From Botrytis cinerea B05.10 (taxonomy: Eukaryota; Ascomycota; Leotiomycetes; Helotiales; Sclerotiniaceae), in NCBI RefSeq assembly GCF_000143535.2, contig NC_037325.1:124001-188000 (forward strand): a stretch of 64,000 nt of DNA, written 5' to 3'. Position 1 is the stretch's first letter. Each line of letters begins with the position of its first letter. Below the pieces are notes generated by a model. That model ran no database searches. It had not been told where the DNA came from and was given only the letters and a program-made list of their open reading frames with translations. Below are positions 31,647-42,966 of the stretch, in pieces. Both the position numbers and the translations under genes were made by a program.

Positions 31647-32350
31647 ACTGAAACTTGTTGGTTTTATGCACTTCTTTGACAATTGAAACGATGGAGGTTT
31701 AGGCTTTCATCAAATTGAGAGAAGCCACTTGGGTGTTTAATAAATCAGAAAGAGCCTTTCCCAGCTTTTTCCTCATCTTCGAGATCAATATCTTCGCTTC
31801 GAATGTCTAAACGCCATGAATCACGTCGCACTGCAGTGAAGATAAAAAGAAAATATGCATAAGAATGCCTTGACTCCTCGTTCTTGTAATGTGACATCTT
31901 AATGATACACATTGTCAAGCCCTGATACCATCAAATCTCTAGTTGCATGCAATGTACGACACGTATAACAACAGAAATTCCTCAAGCCTAGATCACTCGG
32001 CTTAGAAGTAGCATGACCGAGTAGGTAGTTTTCAGATTTAGAATCGAAATTCATGAAATTTAGCAAGATGTTTCGGTTTCGAAGGCAGGATTAGAGGGTG
32101 ATAAAAAAAATGTAAACACAATGTGTCTGCCAAAGATGCAAGACTAGCCAATTGATAGATATATCGATATATATATATATATATATCACGTGATATTCGC
32201 AAAAACCTAGCGGCCGCGCAAAATTCCGGGCACTTCTCTTTCCCGGAATCTCAGCGACACTTTTTCTTTACGAGAATTTTGATATCATGAAAGTCACAAC
32301 TGAAAATCCCCCGCGACACATAGTCAAAAAGATGGGTAAATTTAAGCATC
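31647..32350. other. Divergent promoter region
   Basis: 700 bp between UstYa-like gene 2 (minus) and the NYN gene (plus). It holds an (AT)n microsatellite at about 32166-32187 directly followed by CACGTG. No gene seen. Confidence 0.55.
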
Positions 32351-34005
32351 ATGAGATGCGCAATGGTTCCTCAATTGAGTCGCAGAAACTCAATCAACGC
32401 CTCTTTGCTTCCCAACACCAAATCATTCCTCCGTTCGTTGTACCCGAGGTTCAATAATCGGGGTGATACCAACAAAAAATTGTCAAAATTCAGTCTGGGC
32501 TCGGCATTATTCACGACACTTGCCACGGGCATCTCCTCAAATTTAACACTGTATGGTGGTGCACCACCGTTGAGTAGGGTTCGTCCATCCGCCCCTTCGA
32601 GAATATGGGAATGTTCTTAGTCTATCAGAAGAAGAAAAACTATAATGTCTTCAATTCTGAAGAATGGATCGAGCTTGATTTCGACTAACTCTTTAGAGTC
32701 AATAAATCCAAAGGATGCTTTGCATCTCCCATCTCTTTCTGATAGTAAATCAAGTTCCCCGAATTCGAAGTTGGATTTGGGCGTGGGTTCATTATCTCAC
32801 ATTAACATAAGTAGACGACAAGTGTCTTTCGCAGAGCCAAAAGTGAAAACGAAAGATCTTGGGCCAAAGACTGCACGCCCTAAATCTAATTCAAATTTGA
32901 GGCTAGATGGAAGTGAGAAGGACACCTCCGTACCGAATCAACGAAAACGTTTGATTGGCAAACAGGGTCATAAAGCTCAGTTATGTAAGCCACCACGTCA
33001 AAGGCAGTTTAAGCCAAAGTTTAAGCCGGGTCATATCTCTGCATCAGCAGACACGGAAGCTGCATCTAAGAATCATGAAAACACCTCTATGTCAAGGCAA
33101 AGCTCGATCGTGGTTCTATGGGATGCTGATAACAAAAGCTTTTCTCCGCCTTTTCTTGATGTGGCAACTTCGTTGAAGAAGCTTGCTGGGCATTTCGGGG
33201 GGAGCTTGTCAACATATCAGCTTTTGGTAGTCATCGCATTCTCTGAAATTGGTACAGAATCAACTGAAGCTGGCGTACACATTGAACGCGTGTACAGCTC
33301 CCCAAGAAGCAGATGCAGCTCTGCAACGCGCGTGGGAGGAGTGGAAGATGACCCGGTTAGAGAAGGAACCTGATTCTTTTATTTGGTTAATTTTGGTCTC
33401 GGATGATGCAGGGTTTCGGCACATGTTGAGTTCATCCAAGAGAAGTGGATTTGGGGTTGTGGTTGTGAACGAATTCATTACCAAACTGTCGTTAGAAGGG
33501 GATTTTTGCACGCCTTGGCTACAGCTCAAAGCTGGAAGCCATAGTTTGGACGGCCTGGTCGACCATATTGTTGGCATATCGACCATGGGTCGGAGCTGGA
33601 TGAGGGAGAATATGAATACAAATGATTTCGCAGATGAAGGTGTAATTGTCCAAATTGTATTGAAGCCTAAAAATCAATCATTGGCAAACAAAAATCATGA
33701 AACAGGAGCTATTGTCGAGAACAATGCAGAAACGATGTTGGAACAGCACCTGAAGCATGCAGGTGATAGACATTTGTAATATTTGGAAAATCTCGAGAAA
33801 GCGTTACAAAAATTGGAAGAGCCCTCTAAGGATAAAACCATGTGGAACATTAATGGAAGTATTTTGAAATTGGAAGCTAGATTGAAGGCAAGACTTAAAG
33901 CGAGGAGGACAAAAAAGTTCAACTCGCGAAATAACGGATATTTCCGACGAAGAGTTTCTGAAAATTTTATGTTATGCAGATTTCGTTGAGGGATTGATGA
34001 GATGA
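32351..34005 (+). CDS. NYN-domain (PIN-like ribonuclease) protein, 3' end possibly decayed
   Basis: A workable model is 32351-32550, 32629-33251 and 33298-33779 (introns of 78 and 46 bp, frames agree), giving about 434 aa. The N-terminus is Arg/Ser/Asn-rich and could be a mitochondrial presequence. The domain begins SSIVVLWDADNKSFSPP, matching the NYN start VLWDLDNK, and ends SFIWLILVSDDAGFRHML and FGVVVVNEF with the conserved SDD acidic pair. Such proteins are nuclease-fold RNA-processing factors. After the TAA at 33777-33779 the same frame stays coding-like (LENLEKALQKLEEPSKDK) and, after a slip in an A run near 33910, another frame reads EITDISDEEFLKILCYADF to a TGA at 34003-34005. The original gene may therefore have been longer. 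The first exon is the least certain. Confidence 0.6.
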
Positions 34006-34763
34006 GCGAACAAGTCGAGTCCAAATGTCGACTCGGGTTTGTAGAAGACTCTTCCAATTACTTCGATCTGCAGTCCGCAAGTTAAACAAAGGCTCGACAC
34101 CTGAGCAATGTCAGAAACTATCACTACGAGGAAGAAAAATGCAATGATCACTACCTACAAACTGCATACAAAATGATCACCAAGTATGTTTAGACACCCG
34201 GATACTGCTCCGAATCATCTTATCGCCGTTTCTGGGAGGAATGGAAGCCACAATTGAGGACAGGCCGGCTACAAATATAATGGTCAACAATGATCTGGTG
34301 TATCCACTGCCGCAGCAGACCACGTCCAAGCGTGTCAACGAAAAGCTCCAGTCGTGTAGCTGTCCGAGAAGATTTTTGGGTTAGCAGACTATCATCAAAT
34401 TCTTTATATATTAATTATCATCTGAATTTTTTTGATCATAGCCTAGCGAATACATTGGAGATTAAATCCTTCAGATATGAATTTGTGTACAGGTATTCCT
34501 CACAATATACTGTCCACTAGAGAATTATTAGTATGGACAAGATCCACATAGCCAAGATTTGGTACAAAAAGAAAGAGAGGACAGTTGAGAAAGAGAAAAG
34601 AAAAAACAAAGGAGTGGGCCTTGCACATTTCAAAATTACGATGATTCCGAGTAACGTTTCACACTCACAACAGAAAGTAATTCTAATGACGGTTATTCAA
34701 TTTTGATGTTGTATCTGAATTTTGAAGAGCTAGGCTTATTCATCAAATAGGCACATCTTGGCA
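34006..34763. other. Intergenic
   Basis: No gene recognised between the NYN gene and the tRNA. Confidence 0.5.
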
Positions 34764-34844
34764 GGCGTCGTGACGGAGTGGTTAACGTGATTGACTAGAA
34801 ATCAATTCCTTTCGGGGGCGCATGTTCGAATCATGCCGACGTCG
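34764..34844 (+). tRNA. tRNA-Ser (anticodon AGA)
   Basis: The acceptor stem GGCGTCG pairs with CGACGTC (one G-T). The D-arm ACG/CGT encloses GAGTGGTTAA. The anticodon stem ATTGA/TCAAT carries loop CTAGAAA with anticodon AGA. A long variable arm (CCTTTCGGGGGC region) is typical of serine tRNAs. The T-arm GCATG/CATGC encloses TTCGAAT. The discriminator is G, with no encoded CCA and no intron. It decodes UCU and, with inosine, UCC/UCA. Confidence 0.93.
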
Positions 34845-35013
34845 AGATCTTTTGTCATTCTTCGTCATAACATTTTATATATTCTTGTTACATCTTGGTA
34901 CTTTATATTTCTTTTTCGTTCTGAGGATGAATTGATCTTGGGAATTTTTTTTCAATAGGGGGAGGTGGAGAGGTGGGGCATTTTCCTTTATTGTGGAGAG
35001 AAAATCTTTGTTG
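34845..35013. other. tRNA downstream spacer
   Basis: T runs follow the tRNA (for example TTTTTTTT at about 34946-34953), one of which can serve as the RNA polymerase III terminator. Nothing else seen. Confidence 0.4.
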
Positions 35014-35455
35014 TAATGTGGTTTATCAATGAGTGGGTCATATCAGTGAATGGGTCATTTGAAAATATATCAAAATTAGACCTTTTTCAATATTCTTATT
35101 TTAATAACTAATCATCATTTTGAAAAAAGAAAAGAACTTTCAATAATAATAAGAGATTAGCTTCTTATAAATCTATTTTTTTTATAAATATTTTTATTAT
35201 ATTCTAAAAAAAGTAGAAATTGTCACGATTTTCGTTACAAAAAAGTTATTTTTATAATAACTATTATAATAATTTGATTTTTCGATAAATAATTAGATCT
35301 TTATAATATTTATATAATTAAATTTCAATATTTTCAGATTCCTTTAAATTATATTATTAAATAAAGAAAGTGCACGGTTACGCACAGACGAATTTTGTAT
35401 ATAAAATGAGATGACCCATTCACTGATATAACCCGCTCACTGATAAACTACGTTA
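35014..35455. mobile_element. MITE-like element with terminal inverted repeats
   Basis: About 440 bp of AT-rich sequence bounded by inverted repeats of about 45 bp. The left arm reads TAATGTGGTTTATCAATGAG and continues GGGTCATATCAGTGAATGGG. The reverse complement of the right arm reads TAACGTAGTTTATCAGTGAG and continues CGGGTTATATCAGTGAATGG. It has no coding capacity. Arms differ at several transitions, indicating some age. This is the structure of a non-autonomous DNA transposon. Confidence 0.65.
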
Positions 35456-36320
35456 GCTAAACGAGAATGAAGGGGTAGTCTAATAACGTAATCAATCTTG
35501 TAATTGACCTCTAGTTTTATCAAGGAAAATTAAATGAGTTTGAGTAGAAGTGGAAGTAGTAGAATCCTGGTTGACAATCGATCGACTGTTCTTACTTACA
35601 CATCATTTATTTTTCCGCACAAAGTTACATATAATTGATAAATACATAACACGATGCACATGACGTTTAGATGATAGAGCACCTTGGAGAATATAGCAAC
35701 TAAAAACTTCATCCGCTGTCATTGATGCCTCTCTGGTGTCCCCTCCTTCACAAAACTTTATATTCATAATATTACCAAAAAAGGAACAAACTCGATACCA
35801 AGAGATCGGTTGCAATACTAAAATTAACTACAGTCCTAGGGGATCAACTTATTATAGTGATCACTGTTAAACTAAGTTGACACTTTTTTTTTTGAGTCTA
35901 AGGTCCTAAGGCTTTGGCTGGCTTTGTCATGTCAGATCATCTAGTTTCAAACTCCACTGCTTATGCTTATGCTTATGCTTATGTCAATCCAGCCTCTACG
36001 TAACCGAAATAAGCGGCGGAAATTGAGTACCTTATTCTACGTATAATTTAGGTGGTGGGCACGGTACTCAATTTCCGCCGCTTATTTCGGTTACATAGAG
36101 CCAGCTTATACACTAGCACCTAGTATTACTCACCTTTCCGCACGTTTAGTCTATTAAGGTACTCTAATATGACAGACTCCCAGGTTTGTTACTCTATCCG
36201 GCACGACTTCTGTGACTTCCACGCCCAGCTTTTCTCTTTTCAAATCGCCATCTGCACTCACTCTGTTCCTTCTGATACCAGATACTCTCTGTCGCTACTG
36301 TTCTGTTTCGGGTTGCGATT
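35456..36320. other. Intergenic with microsatellite and hairpin, upstream of SDR
   Basis: Contains a GCTTAT x4 repeat at 35959-35982 and the long hairpin described separately. The part from about 36110 is the promoter/leader of the following gene. Confidence 0.55.
35994..36100. repeat. 38-bp inverted repeat (hairpin) with 31-bp spacer
   Basis: Arm 1 is 35994-36031 and arm 2 is 36063-36100. They are reverse complements except for one C/T difference at the sixth base. The arm core is CGAAATAAGCGGCGGAAATT. It lies about 220 bp before the ATG of the SDR gene. It could be a tiny MITE or a regulatory/cruciform structure. Confidence 0.85.
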
Positions 36321-37172
36321 ATGGCCTCACTCCGTGTTCTGATTTTTGGTGGAAATGGTGGCATTGGCCAACTGATCGTTGACTCGATGCTTACAAGATC
36401 CTGGCACGTTACTAGTGTCATCAGAGATTCGAGACAAAAAGCAGACGCTCTTCGGTTAGGGCCAAAAAAAGGTCCCAAAGCCGACATCCTCGTTTGTGAT
36501 CTAGCACGGATGAAGGATGAAGACGCCAGTAAGATCCTCACGCAAGTCAAGCCCAACTATGTTGTGTTCGCAGCAGGTAAGAAATCTTGTGATTATGCTA
36601 CAAATTATTTTACTAAGCTACTTTATTGTTCACCAGGGAGCATGACCAATGTTAATGCCGTTGATCGAGATGCAGCGAAAAAGATTATCAAGGCAGCAGT
36701 TAGTACTCTCGAAGTTACAAAATTCCTCATGATATCATTTCCTGCCTCGCGCCGAAAGAAGGCGCCTTGGTGGGACAACACTGATTACCAAGCTTTTCTC
36801 GACGAGACAAGAGCATATCCAGAGATAGCGGAGGCTAAGCTGAACGCTGATGAGTACCTGGTGGCCATGGCCAAGCAGAGGAATGATGAGAGCCCGGATT
36901 CTTTTCAAGCAATTAGCTTACGACCCAGCTGGCTTTCCAACGCTCCTAGTGGTAGAGTTCATTTGGGCAAAACCAAATTTTCAGGACGGGTATCGCGTGC
37001 CGATGTTGCTGCCGTAGCTGTCAGTCTTCTTTCACGAAGTGATGCTTCAGGCTGGTTTGATCTCGTGGATGGCAGTGATGATGTTGAATCCGCTGTGAAT
37101 AATGCGGTACAAAACAACTTAAATTCTATCCATGGGGAGGATCTTGAGCAGATGTATTGTAAAGTAAGATAG
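36321..37172 (+). CDS. NAD(P)-binding atypical SDR (NmrA/YwnB-like), 2 exons
   Basis: Exons 36321-36576 and 36637-37172 give about 263 aa; the 60-bp intron (GTAAGA...CACCAG) has no stop and could be misread as coding. The N-terminus has the dinucleotide motif VLIFGGNGGIGQLIV (GxxGxxG), then SVIRDSRQK, DILVCDLARM and NYVVFAAG, the Rossmann pattern of atypical short-chain reductases. Later blocks are FLMISFPASRRK, KLNADEYLVA, ISLRPSWLSNAP and SRADVAAVAVSLL. There is no strict YxxxK; the KLNADEY segment is the atypical counterpart. Relatives act as NAD(P)H sensors or reductases. Substrate unknown. Confidence 0.82.
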   Translation: MASLRVLIFGGNGGIGQLIVDSMLTRSWHVTSVIRDSRQKADALRLGPKKGPKADILVCDLARMKDEDASKILTQVKPNYVVFAAGKKSCDYATNYFTKLLYCSPGSMTNVNAVDRDAAKKIIKAAVSTLEVTKFLMISFPASRRKKAPWWDNTDYQAFLDETRAYPEIAEAKLNADEYLVAMAKQRNDESPDSFQAISLRPSWLSNAPSGRVHLGKTKFSGRVSRADVAAVAVSLLSRSDASGWFDLVDGSDDVESAVNNAVQNNLNSIHGEDLEQMYCKVR

Positions 37173-37822
37173 AGCCGAGCTAACTTGGGTCGGACGGAGT
37201 GGTCCTTGAACTATTTGCAAAACAGCCTTATCGAGTCTTTACTTCCGGCCATATCTTAGCGACACCACTCGCTTTGAAGTGACCTCTAGATTCTAGGAAT
37301 GTTCCCTTCTATTCGATTCTATGACTCGCCACCACTTTATAATTCCGAACTGGGGCGGGAATATCTACGGATCTAAAACAATGAAAACTTTCACCACATA
37401 GAAGAATTATATGGGCAACACCACCTGATACTAAGTAATTCAACCAAATCTAAACCCCTGATCAGTCCAGAGCGATAATCAATACCACAAGTACTCTATC
37501 GGATAAGAATTTTACTTTCTAGCTGAGAATTTAGCACCGGGGATTGGCACATGTGCATCGACCGGTATTGGAGTCTATCATTACGTTCTTAATTTCCTTC
37601 ATAACATTTTCTGTATACAAAAAAAAAAAACGAAATAGCTCAATCGAGAAGTATCTACCTCAGATTTATCATATTGTGTTTTTGAGTTTATTAAAATCAT
37701 TCTTGCATCCAAGAACAGCTCAATTTGCCAGCAGATTACAAAAATGCATATATGCCAAATCAGGCCGCTTATGTCCCTCTTGAAGAGCTTGCGATGCCAC
37801 CCATGAAACACATATAAAGCTA
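37173..37822. other. Convergent intergenic region
   Basis: 650 bp between the 3' ends of the SDR and the bZIP gene. A poly-A run at about 37619-37630 is the only notable feature. Confidence 0.5.
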
Positions 37823-38944
37823 TCAGATCAAAATTTTATCAAAGTGTAGAGCTATTTGACCACGACCTGCCCTCCACTTATTTGTAGACTCAAATAAATC
37901 CCAACATCCCTTGATCGTCCATCCCCAACGCTCCAAGAATCCCTCAGTTACTTCCCAGCCAGCCACATCCCACGGCTCTCCCCAGATAATCATACCTGTT
38001 CTCCCAGTGCCAGCACTGAAAATTCCAACTAGGTCTCCACAAAGTTTCATTACATCAAATATGTCTCCGGCTCGGATCAGATTCTGCCGCATCTGAGGCA
38101 CAGGCAAGCAATCGATCCAAGGATGATGGGGAATCTGAATTTGAAGATCTGTGGGCCGCAAGGATGGCGGCAATGCAAGGATACCGTTTATATCCGCAGA
38201 CAGTGGACAAAATGTAGATGTTGCATCGTCATCCGTGATGACGTCAGATGGGATTCCAAGTGTCATGGAATTGCTAATAAAAGCTCTGAACACATTGACT
38301 TTGACTAAAACTAGAAGTTTGTCGTTCCTCGGAGATCCAATCGTAGAAGTATTTTGTGCCCATTTTTGCAACCACGTCATAATTGTAAAATCATCTAGGT
38401 TTCCTCGTGCGCATGCGACAGCTGTTCGAGAACGCTCGCAAATTTTGATTTGAGAAAGACCTGCAGCTGAATTGAAGACATCAAGTAGATCGGCCTCTTG
38501 CCACTGAGTTACGTCCGAGGGCGACTGGGGAAATTTACACTCTGTAGTTCTTACCGTCAGCGAGCTATTCTCTACTGAGCCACTCTCTACCGAGCTACTA
38601 GAGTCAAACAAGCTAGTTTTCGTGGGTGCAAGCTTTCGCCCGGAGGAACTGTTCGACTCAAAAATTGCATGTTGCACCATGCGAAACTGTGATCGCTGAA
38701 GCTTCTTTCTTCTCCCTGCAAATTAGAGACGCACACATTATCAGTAATTTATTGTGGAATACGAGGACTTTTGCCAAGAGCAAAGCGAGTACTCACGCCA
38801 AGCTCTCTGATGGACTCGATTTTGTGCCTTTCTTCGCTCAGCTGCACTAGACAAGCCAGAGCAAACATACTCTATTTCTCTGCTTGTATCTTGTTGTATC
38901 GTATACTGCAGGGCAATCTGAGCGGCGCATGGTGACTTGGCCAT
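37823..38944 (-). CDS. bZIP-type transcription factor with DUF3425 domain, 2 exons
   Basis: Exon 1 38797-38944 and exon 2 37823-38715 join to about 346 aa. The splice lies inside the basic region and restores AERRKAQNRVHQRAWRRRKK, matching the fungal RRxQNRxAQRAYRxRK pattern, followed by a weak leucine-zipper region. The C-terminal half has the DUF3425 pattern: VNVFRAFISNSMTLGIP, CPLSADINGILALPPSLRPT, IPHHPWIDCLPVPQMRQNLI, and near the end MIIWGEPWDVAGWEVTEGFL. Family knowledge: these fungal-specific factors commonly regulate secondary metabolism, stress or nutrient genes. Its neighbours are four oxidoreductase genes, which it might control; that is inference. Confidence 0.9.
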
Positions 38945-39693
38945 GTTCGAACTATGTGGATATTGCACTTATTATTTACTCCCACCAAGGTTTGGGGTGG
39001 CCATAAGCAGTAATTAAGTAGTAAGCAATGGGTATTAAGCGAGCAGCAAACAGTAAGCAACTTGGACACGAGGTACTCAAGACAGCTAAAGCAAAATTGG
39101 ATATAGGAAGAAACTCGCAACCAAGCTCGGGGAAGAGAATGCCCACCTGCTTATGGGCGACTAAAAGTGGGGCATGTCGGGGAACCCACGGTAGACTGCT
39201 TATACTTTTGCTCGATCGCAACCTTGTCGATATGCGACAATGTGGTGTTGTTGGTGACGTAGAAATTCAAAATTCTGTTTTCAGCCAAAAGTTCATTGGA
39301 TCCAAAACAGTCACATTTCGGAAACACGTTATTTTATCGGGTATAGGGTGATTTGATCGGGTATAGGGTTTAACTGATCTCCACAGACCTCACTCTGCCG
39401 ATCCGATCCACAACAATACAAGGTGGAATCAATGCTGCTTTATTAATATCCAATGTTAGAAACTGAAGCGAACGGAACAACTACCTACACCCAACTAAAA
39501 GATCAAGTAGAATGTTTCAATCCACGCCAGTCTTAAGTCCGTAAAGTCCGTTTCTGATATTTCACCTCGCTCGCTTCCACTCCTTTGTTTTACGATATAT
39601 ATATCCATCTATAGCTACAACTTCGCATGATTCCGAAAGGTGCACACCAAGCAACTTAGCAAACATTCAGAAAACGCATCATAAAAAGTCAAT
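38945..39693. other. Divergent promoter region bZIP / aldo-keto reductase
   Basis: 750 bp. Apart from promoter sequence I see no gene. The short tandem TGATC/ATCGGGTATAGGG, repeated twice at about 39337-39369, is notable but small. Confidence 0.5.
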
Positions 39694-40974
39694 ATGGTCA
39701 AAACAATTCCCTTCGGCGACATTGAGATCGCTTCTCCGGGCTTCGGTGCTATGGGGTTAAATTTTGGGCTTGGACAAAATCTTAGCTTAGAGCAAGCTGA
39801 GCCAGTCCTTCTTAAGGCCGTCGAATTGGGGTGCACATTTTGGGATACTGCTGTAGGTTTAAAGTATCTCTGATCATGCGTCGGAACACTGCTAAATGAA
39901 AATTCAGGTTGTTTACGCAGCGGGGATCAACGAGAAACTGCTCGGAGACTTCATTAGAAAGCACAACGTCCGTGATAAAATCTTCAGTACGTTGCAATTC
40001 ACCGCCGTCAGAAAACCAGCACTGACTATACTAATCATTAGTTGCATCAAAATGCGGCTTTGATTGCATGGGGAATAATGGTGGTGGAACCGGCGGAGTT
40101 ACTAATTCTGCTTCCCATATTAAGGAGTATATCGAGGGCACCATTGAGAGACTCGGCTTCACGCCAGACCTCTACTATCTGCATCGTATTGATCCTAGTA
40201 GGTTGTCCCAGCTTTAATTCTGTACCCAATCTTCTAACTTTATTTGTAAAGAAACTCCTTTAGAAGAGTCTATTCCAGCTCTTGATGAAATTCGTAAAGC
40301 GGGAAAGACCAAGTTTATCGGCCTTTCTGAATGTTCCACTGCCACTTTGCGCAAAGCAAATTCAAGTAAGCTCCCATCTGCGATTGCCGGTTTCTGCTAA
40401 CATTCGTAGTTGCAAAGATTGATGCCATACAGGCTGAGTACTCTGCTTTTGAGACTATTCATGAAACAGATGGATTGATAGAAGCTGCAAAAGAGTTGAA
40501 GATTGCCTACGTTGCCTACAGCCCATTAGGTCACGGATGGCTCGTGGACGACTTTCCCTTCAAAACTCCCGATGATTTCGCTGCTAGCGATTTCCGCCGA
40601 TCGAGTATGTCTCTTATTGACTATGTTCATTATTCACTATGATTCTTTGGTTCCTTACTGATACTTAATTTCATCTAGGCCCTAAATTCCAAGGAGAAAA
40701 CTTCTATAAGAACAGGGCTATTGTGGAGGAAATCAAGAAACTCGCAACTCGAAGGGGGTGTACAATCACCCAAATAGCTCTCGCGTGGGTTGCTGCTCAG
40801 GGTATGATTGCTATTCCAGGTACAACTAAGCCAGAGCGACTTGAGGCCAACTTCGCGTCGCGAAACATTGATTTGACGAAGGAAGAGTTGCAAGAAATGC
40901 GCAAGATTGTGGATGAAGCCAAGCCACATGGTAACAGATATTCTGCCGCCGCGCAGTCTATGGTGGGACATTAG
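39694..40974 (+). CDS. Aldo/keto reductase (6 exons)
   Basis: Exons 39694-39852, 39908-39986, 40042-40197, 40252-40365, 40410-40604 and 40679-40974 join in frame to about 332 aa. Landmarks: [23 protein letters not shown] (catalytic Asp and Tyr), KIFIASKCGFD (catalytic Lys), LYYLHRIDP (catalytic His), [32 protein letters not shown], then [20 protein letters not shown], the NADPH phosphate-binding block. The complete AKR tetrad is present and the enzyme looks functional. It resembles yeast pyridoxal/Yakc-type reductases that reduce aldehydes with NADPH. Introns are 52-74 bp and five are in codon phase 0 or 1. Confidence 0.92.
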
Positions 40975-41886
40975 AAGCATATCGCTATATAGACAAGATT
41001 ATAGAAAAGGAATATTTAATTGCGATTCCAGATGTAAATACCCTACGGTGTGGATATTGAATTCCTTCAATCAATTGAAAGGCTTGTCATTTTCATGATC
41101 CGTACTGTCTTTTTACTCATCTATGAACCTTCGAGTTGCTTCCATACTAAGATGTGGCTACAAAACAACTGTTGAAAAATTAACTGAAAACTGATGAGAG
41201 AGTTCCTAATTGATGGATAAGTACTTATTTGTTTGTTTCATGATTTCGGTGGGCATGTCAAAGCTTGTACTTCAATCAAAGGTTTTTTTGTATGTACAAA
41301 ATACTCTCCTATGATCGAATAATAACTGCTAAACAAAATTCACTCTATGTAAATGAAATTGACATGAATCACATCAGCTCACTAGAAATATCACATTATG
41401 AATTCAACTGATCTCACCTTTATGAATACTAATTATTACTGAAATATGATAGTAATCTTGGAAATTCGCGCAATTGAAATTTTCTTCTGTATTCTTTATA
41501 TATTATATAGTTAGAAGAGATTTATATTATCTAACATATCACAGTTTATGTTCGAATACTAATGAAACTTCCATAAAAGCCACTTGGCGAATAATAATAG
41601 CAGCGGAGCTGTATAAACACTGTTTAAATCACTTTGCCGGATATCTTTTCTCTAATAAATCGAACCATCTCTCTCAGAATTACTAATCTAATGATTTCAA
41701 TCAAAAGCTTACTTTATAGTATATCATCTTGATGTATAGTTCAGATTTTGATCAAAAATATTTAATTGTAGATACATAAATTCAAACGGTGCTTGTATTT
41801 TGTGTGGTATGATATATGAGAATAACGACGATAGCAAAGTAATCCCGAAGAAGATATAATGATGTCCCATGTTTAAACTCGTATAT
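40975..41886. other. Convergent AT-leaning intergenic region
   Basis: 910 bp between the 3' ends of the reductase and the SDR. No gene or repeat supported. Confidence 0.5.
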
Positions 41887-42966
41887 TCAGAAATCAGTGT
41901 CTTTCAATCCAGCCATGTCCAATGACAGCTTCCAAAGTTTGCCCTCTCTTTCCTCATCATGAGCATGAGGAGCCCAACCGGGTAGTGCAAATGGTTGATC
42001 GGGAGTCCATGGGCTCGCAATCTGCACATCATCCAAATACTTTCCACCATATCCTTCCAAGTACTTGGCGATTGCCCCCCATACCGTTGTAGCGGCACCC
42101 TGCTCAGGCGATTTAAGACTTTCATCAAAACCCTCCTGGCTTCTTAGGTGGTCAATGTCTTCAGTTTTCATGGAATTCCATAATGGTGTAACAACACCGC
42201 CTGGGTGCACGGAGAATGCATGTAGATGCTTTGAACCGTATCGCCGTTTAATCTCATTGGCCATCCAAATGTTGCATGTTTTGCTGCTTCCATATGCTCT
42301 CCATTTATCGTAGCATCCAGTGAGATTGATATTATCAAGATCCGGCTCCCCGCGACGGTGACCCAAAGAGGAGAGATTAATAACGCGCGAAGCAAATTCG
42401 GGAGTTGTCGAGGCGAGGAGTGTGGGTTTGAGAAGATAGAAGAGGAGAAAGTGGGATAGATGATTAGTCTGGAACTGCGATTCGAAGCCATCTTCTGTCG
42501 TAGCCTCAGGTACAGCCATGATGCCAGCGTTGTTGATCATGATGTTTAGCGTTTTGCTCTGCTCGAGAAAACTCGCAGCACATGCTCGTACACTTTTGAG
42601 CGAAGTTTGATCCATTTCTAGGATGTGTACATGTGGTGATTCGGCGAGTTCACCAAGGGCTACTCGTGCTCTCGTCGGATTCCGAGCTGTGAGGAAGAGA
42701 GTAGCACCTGTTGCAAACATTGCACGCGCAGTGTCTACACCCAGACCTGCAGAGCACCCAGTGATAAGTACAACTTTATCCTTGAGTTTTCCCTCGAGCT
42801 CTTCATCTTTGACAACTTGTAACGCAGTTGGACGATGATCTCCCGGGCCGAGGAGTTTCTCGTGAGCTGCAGCGTACCTGTTGGACATTCTGAAAGCGAT
42901 AGTTTCGAGATAGTAGAAGGGGAACTCAAATTCCTGGATAGAAATCAACGAGAGGAAGAAAGACAT
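41887..42966 (-). CDS. Short-chain dehydrogenase/reductase, retinol dehydrogenase/WWOX-like
   Basis: Single frame of 359 codons. Cofactor motif VVLITGCSAGLG (TGxxxGxG), then LTARNPTRA, LEMDQTSLKSVRA, INNAGIMAVPEATTEDG (NNAG), NHLSHFLLFYLL, VINLSSLGHR (catalytic Ser) and YGSSKTCNIWMANE (YxxxK), ending FSVHPGGVVTPL. All catalytic residues are intact. The first Met is followed by a short hydrophobic stretch; a second Met at residue 27 (MSNRYAAAHEKLL, at 42888) is the more usual family start, so the true protein may be 333 aa. Typical members reduce or oxidise lipid-like alcohols or polyketide intermediates. It lies between two aldo/keto reductases. Confidence 0.92.
   Translation of the reverse strand: MSFFLSLISIQEFEFPFYYLETIAFRMSNRYAAAHEKLLGPGDHRPTALQVVKDEELEGKLKDKVVLITGCSAGLGVDTARAMFATGATLFLTARNPTRARVALGELAESPHVHILEMDQTSLKSVRACAASFLEQSKTLNIMINNAGIMAVPEATTEDGFESQFQTNHLSHFLLFYLLKPTLLASTTPEFASRVINLSSLGHRRGEPDLDNINLTGCYDKWRAYGSSKTCNIWMANEIKRRYGSKHLHAFSVHPGGVVTPLWNSMKTEDIDHLRSQEGFDESLKSPEQGAATTVWGAIAKYLEGYGGKYLDDVQIASPWTPDQPFALPGWAPHAHDEEREGKLWKLSLDMAGLKDTDF

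Noticed and set aside
32166..32187. (AT)n run as a structured element
   Set aside because: Ordinary dinucleotide microsatellite in a promoter region.
36321..37172. SDR as one uninterrupted 283-codon ORF
   Set aside because: Residues KKSCDYATNYFTKLLYC match a GTAAGA...CACCAG intron of 60 bp; removing it restores the family pattern FAAGSM.
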